Assembly (NCBI RefSeq): GCF_007679345.1
Contig: NZ_VEGH01000005.1
Coordinates: 1 to 64,000 of the forward strand
Direction of reading: 5' to 3'
Source of the DNA: Cellulosimicrobium cellulans
GTDB lineage: Bacteria; Actinomycetota; Actinomycetes; Actinomycetales; Cellulomonadaceae
Length of the DNA stretch: 64,000 nucleotides
Shown here: positions 25,460 through 33,576 of the stretch, one piece after another
How the letters are laid out: every line of letters starts with the position of its first letter
How positions within the stretch are numbered: the first letter of the stretch is position 1
Notes under the pieces: generated by a model
The model's database searches: none
What the model saw: the letters and a program-made list of their open reading frames with translations, nothing else
What the model was told of the DNA's origin: nothing
Position numbers and translations under genes: made by a program

Positions 25460-26257
25460 ATGCCCCTGACCGACCCGCTGCCCGAGACCGTCCGGCGCCG
25501 GCTCCGCCTGATCGGCTGGCGCGCCCGCCGGCCGGTCGCGGCGCTGTGCGCCGGCCTCGCCGTGCTGGTCGCGGTCGGGCTGGTGCGGCCCGCCGACCCG
25601 CCGACCGCGCGGATCCCGGTCGCGGCACGGGCCCTGGCGGTCGGTGCCGTGCTCTCCGCCGGCGACGTGCGGCTCGCCGAGGTACCGCTCGCGCTCGTGC
25701 CCGCCGGTGCCGCCGACGCCGTCGACCACCCCGACCCCTCCGACGGACCCGCCCTGCCAGACCGCCCCGGCACGTCCGACGGTCCCGCTCCCACCGACGG
25801 CCCCGCTCCCTCGCACGGCCCCGACCCGCGGACCGGCGCGGGCACCGGGGACCTGACCGGCCGGCGCCTCGCGGTCGCCGTCCCCGCAGGCCTGCCGCTC
25901 GTCCCGGAGCTGCTCGTGGACGAGGCCGCCACCGGCCCGCCCGGCACGGTCGTCGTCCCTGTGCGGTTCGCCGACGCGGGCGTCGCGGACGTGCTGGCGC
26001 CGGGCATGCGCGTCGACGTCGTGGCGGCCGCTCTGCACGACGGCGACGACGCCGCGCGGTTGGCGCGGGCCGCGGTCGTGCTGGCCCGCCCCCGCGGCGA
26101 CGTCGACCACGGGTCGGGCTCGGGCGGCGGCCTGCTCGGCGGCGGTACCGCCACCACCGAGAGCCCGCCCGTGCTGCTCGCCGTGGCGCCGGAGGACGCC
26201 GTGGCGCTGAGCGGCGCGGCCGCGTCCCGCGTGCTCAGCGCGGTCATCGTGGGATGA
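25460..26257 (+). CDS. SAF-domain protein, CpaB/RcpC-like
   Basis: A 265-residue predicted exported protein: a membrane helix near residues 25-43 (PVAALCAGLAVLVAVGLVR), then a SAF domain (PVAARALAVGAVLSAGDVRL) continuing in RLAVAVPAGLPLVPELLV. A Pro/Asp-rich insertion (DGPAPTDGPAPSHGPDPRTG) splits the SAF domain and probably forms a loop. The C-terminal part (VVPVRFADAGVADVLAPGMR) is like CpaB of Flp pili. No pilus genes are adjacent, so the role may be independent. Confidence 0.72.
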   Translation: MPLTDPLPETVRRRLRLIGWRARRPVAALCAGLAVLVAVGLVRPADPPTARIPVAARALAVGAVLSAGDVRLAEVPLALVPAGAADAVDHPDPSDGPALPDRPGTSDGPAPTDGPAPSHGPDPRTGAGTGDLTGRRLAVAVPAGLPLVPELLVDEAATGPPGTVVVPVRFADAGVADVLAPGMRVDVVAAALHDGDDAARLARAAVVLARPRGDVDHGSGSGGGLLGGGTATTESPPVLLAVAPEDAVALSGAAASRVLSAVIVG

Positions 26258-26297
26258 TGCGGACGAATCGCCGCAGCACACCGGGGGTCTTCACGGC

Positions 26298-26879
26298 ATG
26301 AGCGACGCACTGAACAAGGGCCTGCGCACCGCGACCGAGGGCGCCAGGGGCGCCGGCCGGGTCCTGCAGGGGTTCAAGGACTTCATCTCCCGCGGGAACG
26401 CGATCGAGCTGGCCGTCGGCGTCGTCATCGGCGCCGCGTTCAGCGGCGTCATCACGGCGATCCAGAACGGGTTCATCGCGCCGCTGATCGCCATGATCTT
26501 CGGTCAGCCCGACATCTCCGAGATCTGGAAGATCGGGGACGAAGGAGCGGCCCAGATCAACATGGGCCTCATCCTCAACGCCCTGCTGCAGTTCCTCATC
26601 ACCGCGGCGGCGATCTACTTCTTCATCGTGCTCCCGCTCAACAAGCTCGCCGAGCGTCGCAAGGGCGGCATCGAGGCCGAGCCGGCGCGCCCGTCCGAGG
26701 ACATCCTGCTGCTCCAGGAGATCCGCGACCTGCTCGCGGCCCGGTCGAGCCCGGCCCTCCGCCAGGACGCCGGCCCGTCGTCCGCCCCCGGCACCACCGA
26801 GGCGCCCGGCAGCGCGGGTCCCGGGGCGACCGGCAGGGCGACGGGCATCGACGGCCCCGGTCACCCGCCCCTCGCCTGA
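26298..26879 (+). CDS. mscL: large-conductance mechanosensitive channel
   Basis: A 193-residue MscL, the pentameric emergency valve against osmotic downshock. FKDFISRGNAIELAVGVVIG forms the N-terminal helix and TM1, AAFSGVITAIQNGFIAPLIA the pore lining, and LITAAAIYFFIVLPLNKLAE TM2, followed by the cytoplasmic bundle (ILLLQEIRDLLAAR). It is longer than the usual 130-150 residues because of a 17-residue leader and a Ser/Gly/Pro tail. It starts 40 bp after the SAF gene. Confidence 0.93.
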   Translation: MSDALNKGLRTATEGARGAGRVLQGFKDFISRGNAIELAVGVVIGAAFSGVITAIQNGFIAPLIAMIFGQPDISEIWKIGDEGAAQINMGLILNALLQFLITAAAIYFFIVLPLNKLAERRKGGIEAEPARPSEDILLLQEIRDLLAARSSPALRQDAGPSSAPGTTEAPGSAGPGATGRATGIDGPGHPPLA

Positions 26880-27006
26880 ACCGCGCCGCTCGCCCGACCC
26901 GCGCCGCTCGCCCGGACGCGGGGCCGCCCGACCCACGCCGCTCGCTCGCCGCCGACACGTCCCGCTGCCGTCGGCGACCCCCTCGCGCGGTGGGACAATC
27001 GGGAGC

Positions 27007-27180
27007 GTGACCACTCCGACCGAACCCCGCCCGGAGCCCACGGACCGCCCCCGCCGTCCGGTCGACGACTCCCCGCTCATCCCGAGCCGCAGCGCCGACG
27101 ACTCCGACACCGGCTGGGGCGACGAGCGGGCCGACTCGAACGACGACCGCCTGCGCCGCGACGTCCCCCCGCACTGGTGA
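27007..27180 (+). CDS. conserved small acidic protein ending PPHW
   Basis: GTG at 27007 encodes 57 residues, Pro/Arg-rich first and then DSDTGWGDERADSNDDRLRR followed by DVPPHW at the end. The GWG...ND.RL...PPHW pattern is one I associate with a short conserved protein of many actinobacteria; its function is unknown. The region before it (26880-26960) has 18-bp degenerate repeats built on CGCGCCGCTCGCCCG. Confidence 0.6.
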   Translation: MTTPTEPRPEPTDRPRRPVDDSPLIPSRSADDSDTGWGDERADSNDDRLRRDVPPHW

Positions 27181-27259
27181 CCCCGCCCGCCTGACGCCGC
27201 CCCGCGCCACCCGCGCCGCGCCCAGGGCGCGAGCGGAGCCCGCGCCTCGACGGCCCCTG

Positions 27260-27272
27260 CCCCCCCCCCCCC
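27260..27272. repeat. 13-base C homopolymer
   Basis: Thirteen consecutive C residues abut the first 19-bp repeat unit between two converging genes. Such a tract is prone to slippage and sequencing error. Confidence 0.8.
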
Positions 27273-27361
27273 GAGATCGGTGCTTCCACCCGAGATCGGT
27301 GCTTCCACCCGAGATCGGCGGCTGCAACCACCGATCTCGACGCGAACCACCGATCTCGACA
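27271..27361. repeat. 19-bp word-repeat locus A (ATCGGTG)
   Basis: Three direct units, CGAGATCGGTGCTTCCACC type, start at 27271, 27290 and 27309 with 19-bp period. Two inverted units follow, CGAGATCGGTGGTTCGCGT on the minus strand, also 19 bp apart. All share CGAG plus the word ATCGGTG (one unit ATCGGCG). The locus lies between the ends of converging genes. Confidence 0.85.
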
Positions 27362-27417
27362 CCTGCGCTCCCGGACCGCCCCGACCCCGCCGCGCCCGCG
27401 CGAGGTCGGACCCGCCG

Positions 27418-27472
27418 GCCGAGATAGGGCCGTCGGGAGTCCTATCTCGGCGAGCAGGTCCTATCTCGGCGG
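27418..27472. repeat. 19-bp word-repeat locus B (ATAGGAC)
   Basis: One plus-strand unit (GCCGAGATAGGGC) faces two minus-strand units that read CGAGATAGGACCTGCTCGC and repeat every 19 bp (GTCCTATCTCGG at 27439 and 27458). The word differs from that of locus A, 60 bp away, while CGAG and the period are the same. Confidence 0.85.
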
Positions 27473-27522
27473 GTGTCCGGACGGGGCCGGTCTCGGGTGC
27501 CTCGGGGCCGGGGCCCCGGGGG

Positions 27523-30500
27523 TCAGCGGGTGGCGCGGTTGACCGCGGACGAGACGACGGAGTCGACCCGCGCGCCGCGGCGGGTGATACCCAGCTCCGC
27601 GCGCAGGGCCGCGGCCAGCTCGTCGGTGGTGCGCTCGGTGCCGTCGGAGACGAGCCAGGCGACGATGTCGTCGAGCTGGTCGTCGGAGTAGGCGCTGATC
27701 GGCAGGCCCGGCCGGACGTCGGGCCGGGGTCCGCCGGGGACGGCGAGCGTCGGCTGGACCGCGCGGACCGCACCGGTCATCGGGGCGGCGGCCTCCATGA
27801 CGCCCGGGATCTGCGCGGCGGTCGCGGGACGCGCGGGCGTCCCGGCCTCGCCTGCCGCGGTCGGACCCGCGGCCCGCGAGCCGGACGCCGGCGCCGGCGC
27901 ACCTGCGTCCCGGGCTGCCGCACCCGAGGCCGGGGCCGCCGCGCCCGAGCCCGCCGCACCCGAGCCGGACGCACCCGCGCCCGGCCGCCCCGTCGCGTCC
28001 GTGGTCGGCTCCCCCGGCGCGGCCGGCGGCGTCCACGACGCACCTTCGCGACCGCCGGGGCCGCCCGAGGCCTCCGGCGCCGAGCCGTCCGCCGCGTCCG
28101 CGGAGTCGTCGGGCACCACCGTGATGGCGCCCGTGGCGTCGAGGACCCGTCGCTCGCCGGGTCGCGCGCCGCCGCCGGCCGGCAGGTCGGCGCCGGGGAC
28201 GACCGCGAAGCCGGTCAGCGTGGGCGCGGGGCCGGTGCCGTCGTCGTCGAGCAGCGGCGCCGGCACGATGAGCCGGGCACGCGCCCGCTCGGCCTCGGAC
28301 TCGGCGATCCGGCGGTCGGCGACGGCGTGCAGAGCGCGCCGGATCCGGTCGACCTCGGCCTCGGGGTCGAGGAACGCGGCGGCCGACCAGACGCGCAGCA
28401 CGCTCCAGCCCAGGCGCTCGAGCCGCTCGGCCACCTGGCGGTCGCGGACCCGGACGCTGGGCTCGTGCAGGTAGGCGTCGTCGTCGGTGAGGACGGCGAC
28501 GAGCAGCTCGCCGGGGAGGTCGGGGTGACCGACGGCGAGCGGCAGGTGCAGGCCGCCCGGCAGGCCGTGGTCGAGCTCGACGACCAGCCCGTGCCGCCAG
28601 AGCCGCTCCGCCAGGTCGACGACGAGGCGGTCGGGGGCGCGCTCGGCGGCGGGGGCCTCGACCTCCTCGGCGACGGCGGGGGCCTTGACCTCCTCGGCGA
28701 CGGCGGGCGCGGCCACGGCCGCGGACGTGCCGACGGAGGCGTCGGCGTCGGACGCACCGACGGCGGCCGCGGCCACGTCGGGCGCGCCCTCGGACCCGGG
28801 CTCCGGCTCCTCGACCGGCACCGCAGCGATCGCCAGGTCCGTCTCCCCCGCGGCCCGCCGCTCGGCGAACCGCAGCAGGTCGGCGAGCAGCCGCGGCCCG
28901 GGACCGCGCAGCCGCTCCGGGTCGACGTCCGCGACCGCGAAGCAGGACACCACGTCGAGCCGGTGCCGGGTGACGCCGAGCGCCGCCAGCAGGAGCGCGT
29001 CGCCGCCGGGCCCGCTGATCGGGCCGAACCGGTGCAGCACGCGGCCGTGCGGGGTGCGCCCGAAGCCGAGCGAGAGGATGAGCGCGTCCCGGCGCAGCCC
29101 GGCGACGTTGGTCAGGTCGGTGACGACGAACGGCTCGGGCCGCGCCCCGTCGAGGCACGCGGCCAGCGACGGCGAGTCCCGCACCTGGGCCAGCACGGCC
29201 TCCCGCACCTGCGCGGTGTGCACGGGAGACGCGGTGACGACGGCCAGCGACTCGTCGCCGTGGGTCAGGGCGTGCTCGATGACGAGCTCGACGACCCGGT
29301 CGACGTCGGCGCGGGTGCTCTGCACCACCCCGGAGCCGTCGGGCATGCCGGTGCCGTCCACGAGGTGGTGCCCGACCGCCGCGGCGCTGGTGGGCAGCGG
29401 GGTCGGGGACAGCACGTCGCCGTAGCCGTGCGCGGCGAGGAACGCGGTGAGATACGGGTCGCGGCGGGACGCGTCGGCGCGCAGCGGCACGGTGGGCAGC
29501 ACGTCGGCGAGCTCGCGGACGGCGGTGCCGGAGGCGCAGCGCCGGTCGCCGACGACGACGACCTGGCGCCCGCGGGCGATCGCGGGCAGGGCGACCTCGA
29601 CCGGCAGGTGGGCGGCGGCGTCGAGGACCACGAGGTCGACGGTGCGCGCGGCCGGGAGCACCTGCGGGACGAGCATGGGCGCGGCGGCGAGCACCGGCCG
29701 CAGCCGGCGGGCGACGTCGGGGTAGCGCTCGAAGGTCTCGCGCAGCCCGGTGAGCCGCTCCTCGACGAGCTCGGCGAACAACGCCTCGGTCTGCTCGGTG
29801 TGCGCGGCCATCGTGTTGCGGACGTGGGCGGCGGCGCGGGCCCGCACCGGACCGGCGAGCGCGGCGGTGTGCGCGACGTCGAGCTCGCGGTACTCGGCGG
29901 CGAGCCGGCCGAGGGTGCGGCCGTCGTAGCCGGCGAGGGCGGGGTCGGCCGCGAGCACCTGCTCGAACACCGTGCTCCACCAGGCCAGCTCGAGCTCCGC
30001 GGCCACGACCCCGGCCGGCACCCGGCGCGCGGCCAGGTCGTCGAGCAGGTCGTCGAGGCCCGCCGCGCGCAGCGAGCGCAGCAGGCGGGTGCGCTCCGGC
30101 AGCTGCGCCAGGGTGTCGCGGGCGGCGACCAGGCGGCGCACGCGGTCGAGCACCTCCCCGATCGGGCGGCCGAGCAGGTCGGCGCCCTCCGGGGTCCCGG
30201 CGAGCACGACGCCGAGCGCCTCGACGTCGGCGCGCACCGCGCGGTGCTCGGTCTCGATCTCGCCCAGGCCCTCGGGCAGCCGCGGCCAGCCGCCGGCCGG
30301 GCAGTGCTCGGCCCAGATGGCGCGCTGCCGCTGCACGTCGAGCAGGGCGGCGTGCAGGTCGGCGACGGGCCGCCCCGGACGGACGAGGTCCTTGGCCTGC
30401 TTCTTGAGCCGGCGACGCAGCCAGTAGCCCATCGGCGCGTCGTGCTCGGCCCGCCAGGCCTTCGACGCGGTGGCCGCGACCATGTCGGCCGGGCTGCGCT

Positions 30501-32448
30501 CGAAGACGATGGGCTGGAACACGTCGAGCGCGCCCCGCACGCCCGCGAGCACCTCGAGCTGCTCGGCCCAGGTGGCCAGGGTCGTCGCGGGCGTGAACCC
30601 GGTGACCTCCGCGACCTCCGCGATCCGGCGCTCGACGGCGGCCAGGCCGTCCTCCCCCGCCAGACGCTCGGCGCGGCGCAGGGCGTCGGCCGCCTCGCCA
30701 TCGGTGAGCAGCGTGGCGCCGTACCAGGGGGTGTCGACGGGGCGGAGCGTGAACGCGCCCGCCTCGGCGGCCTCCTGCAGCTCCGCGCCGACGGCGGCGC
30801 GGCGGCCGGCGTCGAGGGAGCGGGCGACGTCCGCGGTCAGCCGGACGGTGGTGCGGGGCGCGGGGCGCTGGGCGGTCAGCCGCGCCAGCGCCTGGAAGGC
30901 GTCGTACGCGGAGGCGCCCCACGGCTCCCGCACCAGGTGCAGGCCGTCGACGTAGCCGCGCAGCCGCTCGCGGCGGTCGACCAGGGCGCGGCGCAGCTCC
31001 GCCGTGGCGGCGGGGTCCCCGGGGTCGACGTCGAGGGTCATCGCGCCCATGAGCCGGCGCGAGGACGCGGCCCGCCAGGCGGCGTCCGGCGCGACGTCGA
31101 GCAGGATCTCCCCCACCCCGAGCCGCTCCAGCCGCTCGCGCAGCGCGACGGCGGCGCGCCGGTGGCCGGGCACGTACAGGACGGTCCGGCCCTCGGCGGC
31201 GGCGTCCGCGACCAGGGCGGCGAGCGTGCCGGTGACGTCGCTGTCGGCGGGGGCGTCCACGAACACGTGGGCCCCGCCGGCCACCACGTCGAGGACGTGC
31301 TGCTGGGCGGGGTCGAGGTCCCCGACGCCGCGCTCCAGGGCGGGGTCGCGGTCGCCGCGGGCGGGCTCCGGCAGGGCGACGTCGAGCCGCGCGGCCGCCT
31401 CGCCGACGCCGGCGAGCGCGGCGACCACCTCGTGCCGCTCCAGGGAGGAGGCGAGCCGGTCGAGGTCGTCGACGAGCACCTGGCCGGGGTGCACGAACGT
31501 CCCGACGACGATCCGGTCGACCAGCTGGAAGTCGTCGAGGACCGCCGTGCCGAGCGAGGTCAGGCGGGTGATCGCGTCGCGGGGGTCGAAGCCGGAGCCG
31601 GTGAACGCGCTGCGGGCCACCGCCCCGGGGTCGAGCAGGGCGCCCCGCGAGCGCAGCGCCCGCGCGAGCACCGGGTTGACCTCGAGCGACGGCTCGAGCG
31701 TGAGCTCGTAGTCGCTCTCCGCGGTGCCGCGCGCCCGGAGCGAGACCGGGCGCAGCAGCACGGGGGCGCGCACCTTCCGGGCCGCGGGGGCCGGGGTCTC
31801 CTCGCCGTCGCCGTCGGTCCGCGCCGCCGCCGACTCGCGGGTCGCCGTCGCGATCGCCGCGACGTCGTCGGTCGCCACGTCGGGCGTGCTGTGCTCGGTC
31901 CAGGAGGCGACGCCGATGGCGAGGTAGGTCGGCGCGATGCCGTACTGCTGGGCGTAGGTGCCGGCGCGGGCGGCGACGGCGCGGGCGCGGCGCCGGGCGG
32001 TGCCGAGCGCGGAGCCCTCCCGGACCAGGTTCGACAGCCGGGTCTCGCGCCCGGCGAACAGCTGCGCGATGCCGGAGGGGTGCGCCGCCGACAGGTCGAG
32101 CGCCGCGTCGCCGAGCAGCTCGACGTCGGCGAGCGTGGAGCCGCCCGCCGCCTCGACCAGGGCCGCGCGCCAGGTGCCGGTCGCGCCGGCGACGAGCTCG
32201 GCGGCGGAGGGCGGCTCGACGAGCACGGGGCCACCCGCGGGGGTCGCGCCGTCGGTGGGGTCGGTCGCGGTCGTCTCGCCGTCGTGCGGGGTGTCGCGCC
32301 GGGGCGCGGGGCCCTCGGTGCCGGTGCCGGCGGTCGGGCCGTCGGCGGTCGTCGAGGGGGTCGGCGGCATCGCCGGCACGGCCTCGGCGGAGGCGGCCGG
32401 CTGCTGCCCGGGGACGGAGCGGCGCGCAGGGACCTTCACCCGCGCCAC
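27523..32448 (-). CDS. giant helicase-like protein with eroded ATPase motifs and nuclease-like C-terminus
   Basis: A 1641-residue protein whose order of domains matches the DUF4011/superfamily 1 helicase plus Vsr-like (MTES_1575-type) endonuclease proteins of actinobacteria. The P-loop region reads VFVDAPADSDVTGTLAALVA (about 396-415) with no GKS/GKT. The Walker B site is VVLDAAAHLPVE (about 937) instead of DEA, and motif III is VVVGDRRCASGT in place of GDxxQLPPT. The late motif keeps ALILSLGFGRTPHGRVLHRF and PISGPGGDALLLAALGVTR. A nuclease-like fold follows (about 1269-1375): RLWRHGLVVELDHGLPGG, LLVAVLTDDDAYLHE, VRDRQVAERLERLGWSVLRV. The rest is Ala/Pro linker and a short C-terminal helical domain. 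GTG at 32448 is the likely start, perhaps leaderless. A non-hydrolysing scaffold is the inference. Confidence 0.75.
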   Translation of the reverse strand: MARVKVPARRSVPGQQPAASAEAVPAMPPTPSTTADGPTAGTGTEGPAPRRDTPHDGETTATDPTDGATPAGGPVLVEPPSAAELVAGATGTWRAALVEAAGGSTLADVELLGDAALDLSAAHPSGIAQLFAGRETRLSNLVREGSALGTARRRARAVAARAGTYAQQYGIAPTYLAIGVASWTEHSTPDVATDDVAAIATATRESAAARTDGDGEETPAPAARKVRAPVLLRPVSLRARGTAESDYELTLEPSLEVNPVLARALRSRGALLDPGAVARSAFTGSGFDPRDAITRLTSLGTAVLDDFQLVDRIVVGTFVHPGQVLVDDLDRLASSLERHEVVAALAGVGEAAARLDVALPEPARGDRDPALERGVGDLDPAQQHVLDVVAGGAHVFVDAPADSDVTGTLAALVADAAAEGRTVLYVPGHRRAAVALRERLERLGVGEILLDVAPDAAWRAASSRRLMGAMTLDVDPGDPAATAELRRALVDRRERLRGYVDGLHLVREPWGASAYDAFQALARLTAQRPAPRTTVRLTADVARSLDAGRRAAVGAELQEAAEAGAFTLRPVDTPWYGATLLTDGEAADALRRAERLAGEDGLAAVERRIAEVAEVTGFTPATTLATWAEQLEVLAGVRGALDVFQPIVFERSPADMVAATASKAWRAEHDAPMGYWLRRRLKKQAKDLVRPGRPVADLHAALLDVQRQRAIWAEHCPAGGWPRLPEGLGEIETEHRAVRADVEALGVVLAGTPEGADLLGRPIGEVLDRVRRLVAARDTLAQLPERTRLLRSLRAAGLDDLLDDLAARRVPAGVVAAELELAWWSTVFEQVLAADPALAGYDGRTLGRLAAEYRELDVAHTAALAGPVRARAAAHVRNTMAAHTEQTEALFAELVEERLTGLRETFERYPDVARRLRPVLAAAPMLVPQVLPAARTVDLVVLDAAAHLPVEVALPAIARGRQVVVVGDRRCASGTAVRELADVLPTVPLRADASRRDPYLTAFLAAHGYGDVLSPTPLPTSAAAVGHHLVDGTGMPDGSGVVQSTRADVDRVVELVIEHALTHGDESLAVVTASPVHTAQVREAVLAQVRDSPSLAACLDGARPEPFVVTDLTNVAGLRRDALILSLGFGRTPHGRVLHRFGPISGPGGDALLLAALGVTRHRLDVVSCFAVADVDPERLRGPGPRLLADLLRFAERRAAGETDLAIAAVPVEEPEPGSEGAPDVAAAAVGASDADASVGTSAAVAAPAVAEEVKAPAVAEEVEAPAAERAPDRLVVDLAERLWRHGLVVELDHGLPGGLHLPLAVGHPDLPGELLVAVLTDDDAYLHEPSVRVRDRQVAERLERLGWSVLRVWSAAAFLDPEAEVDRIRRALHAVADRRIAESEAERARARLIVPAPLLDDDGTGPAPTLTGFAVVPGADLPAGGGARPGERRVLDATGAITVVPDDSADAADGSAPEASGGPGGREGASWTPPAAPGEPTTDATGRPGAGASGSGAAGSGAAAPASGAAARDAGAPAPASGSRAAGPTAAGEAGTPARPATAAQIPGVMEAAAPMTGAVRAVQPTLAVPGGPRPDVRPGLPISAYSDDQLDDIVAWLVSDGTERTTDELAAALRAELGITRRGARVDSVVSSAVNRATR

Positions 32449-32698
32449 GCTAACCGGGACTGCCCCGCGAGGCGGTGTGACGCGCCGCCGACCCGGGTGA
32501 TGACGCGGAACTCGCCCGCGGCGGGCGCGTCGCGCGGCGGGCGTCGCGCGCCGGTGCGGCGGGCGGTGCCCGGCCGTGGGGCGCGGGAGCGGCGTCGCGC
32601 CGGGAGGTGCGGGGCGGTGCGCGCCGCGCACCCGGGCCGGGCCGCGCGAGGCGTCCGGGGCGCCGTCCCGGAGCACGTGCTCGACGGGGGCTTAGTGA

Positions 32699-32737
32699 AC
32701 GGTGCGCACCGCGCAGGGGGCAGGCGATGCGCACCGT
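32699..32737. promoter_or_regulatory. 10-bp inverted repeat, possible operator
   Basis: ACGGTGCGCA (32699-32708) is repeated in inverted form at 32728-32737 with 19 bp between. It lies about 250 bp upstream of the start of the giant helicase-like gene and just before the small frame at 32749. Confidence 0.4.
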
Positions 32738-32748
32738 CGGGATGAACT

Positions 32749-32859
32749 ATGGCCCTCGATGGTGCAGCGGTCAACAACCTGGCGTCCTCTGGGGTGAACG
32801 CTCACACAGCCTGCTCACAGACCGGGAGCATCGCCGCAGGTGGGCTCTCGCGCTCGTGA
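32749..32859 (+). CDS. possible 36-residue peptide, uncertain
   Basis: In the 729-bp gap between 32449 and 33177 this is the only frame with a plausible start, ATG at 32749 after GGGA. It encodes MALDGAAVNNLASSGVNAHT, continuing through a single Cys to GGLSRS. Its third-position GC is about 75 percent, below the local genes, and no homology is recognised. It is followed by two strong hairpins, so a small RNA is an equally good reading of the locus. Confidence 0.25.
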   Translation: MALDGAAVNNLASSGVNAHTACSQTGSIAAGGLSRS

Positions 32860-32898
32860 CCGAGATCACGATCGGCGGCGGGACCCACGACGAGGGCC

Positions 32899-32932
32899 CC
32901 GGTGCCCGGCGGGGGGCGGTGCCGGGCACCGG
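32899..32932. terminator. strong hairpin, first of two
   Basis: CCGGTGCCCGGC and its exact complement form a 12-bp stem around a 10-base G-rich loop; on the minus strand the loop has six consecutive C. Confidence 0.65.
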
Positions 32933-32939
32933 AGACCTC

Positions 32940-32981
32940 GACGTCGCAGGGCCTGTCAGCCGCTGCAGGCCCTGCGACGTC
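32940..32981. terminator. strong hairpin, second of two
   Basis: GACGTCGCAGGGCCTG and its exact complement form a 16-bp stem with a 10-base loop, followed by CTCTATTC. Eight bases after the first hairpin. No annotated gene ends just upstream, which points to a small RNA or leader. Confidence 0.7.
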
Positions 32982-33177
32982 CTCTATTCAAGGCGCCCCG
33001 GCCCCCCCCTCCAGCGGGCGGTGAGTGCCCTCGGCGGCCTCCTTGAGTGGCCGGACGGCGCGGACTGAGGGGCATGGCCCCGCGGGTGAGCGGCAGGGAC
33101 CTCGGGACTAGGTGTCCGACGGCGCCGCGACGCCCGGCGTTACGCTGCCGGCGACCCGCCCACCGAGGGGAGGACCG

Positions 33178-33576
33178 GTGCCCGAGGACTTCGCGGTCAC
33201 GGTCGGCGCCGGCACCCTCGCGCCCGCGGACGGCGACGGCGTCGCGCTGCCCCACCGCTGGACGGCGGGCGGCGTCCGGGCGTCCGTGACGTTCACCGGT
33301 GCGCACCTGCTGCACCTCGCGGTCGCCGGCTGCGTGCTCAACGACCTCTTCCGCGAGGCGCACGCCCGGGACCTGCCGCTGGCCGGCGCGGCGGTGACGG
33401 CGCGCGGCGGGTTCGCGCCGGAGACCTGGGCGTCGACCGGCGTCACCTACGACGTGCGCCTCGACACCACCGCACCCGACGACGAGGTGGCGCGGCTGCT
33501 CGCGGTCGTCGACGAGGTGGCCGAGATCCCCCGGGCCCTGCGTCAGGGCGTGCCGGTCAGCCGGCCCACTCCGTGA
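33178..33576 (+). CDS. OsmC family protein
   Basis: A 132-residue OsmC/Ohr-fold protein. GTG at 33178 follows GAGGGGAGGA closely. RASVTFTGAHLLHLAVAGCV with NDLFREA is the central helix carrying the peroxidatic cysteine. The second cysteine typical of thiol peroxidase members is not seen, so peroxide reduction is uncertain. Its last 20 bp overlap the 3' end of the converging LuxR-type gene. Confidence 0.82.
   Translation: MPEDFAVTVGAGTLAPADGDGVALPHRWTAGGVRASVTFTGAHLLHLAVAGCVLNDLFREAHARDLPLAGAAVTARGGFAPETWASTGVTYDVRLDTTAPDDEVARLLAVVDEVAEIPRALRQGVPVSRPTP

Noticed and set aside
27280..32745. Very long plus-strand open frame opposite the giant helicase-like gene
   Set aside because: It is the mirror of the minus-strand gene in high-GC DNA; its protein is Arg/Gly/Val-rich noise, while the minus strand carries ordered motifs.
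32749..32859. 36-residue frame as a bacteriocin or modified-peptide precursor
   Set aside because: No modification enzyme or transporter gene is near, and composition is intermediate; kept only as a low-confidence frame.
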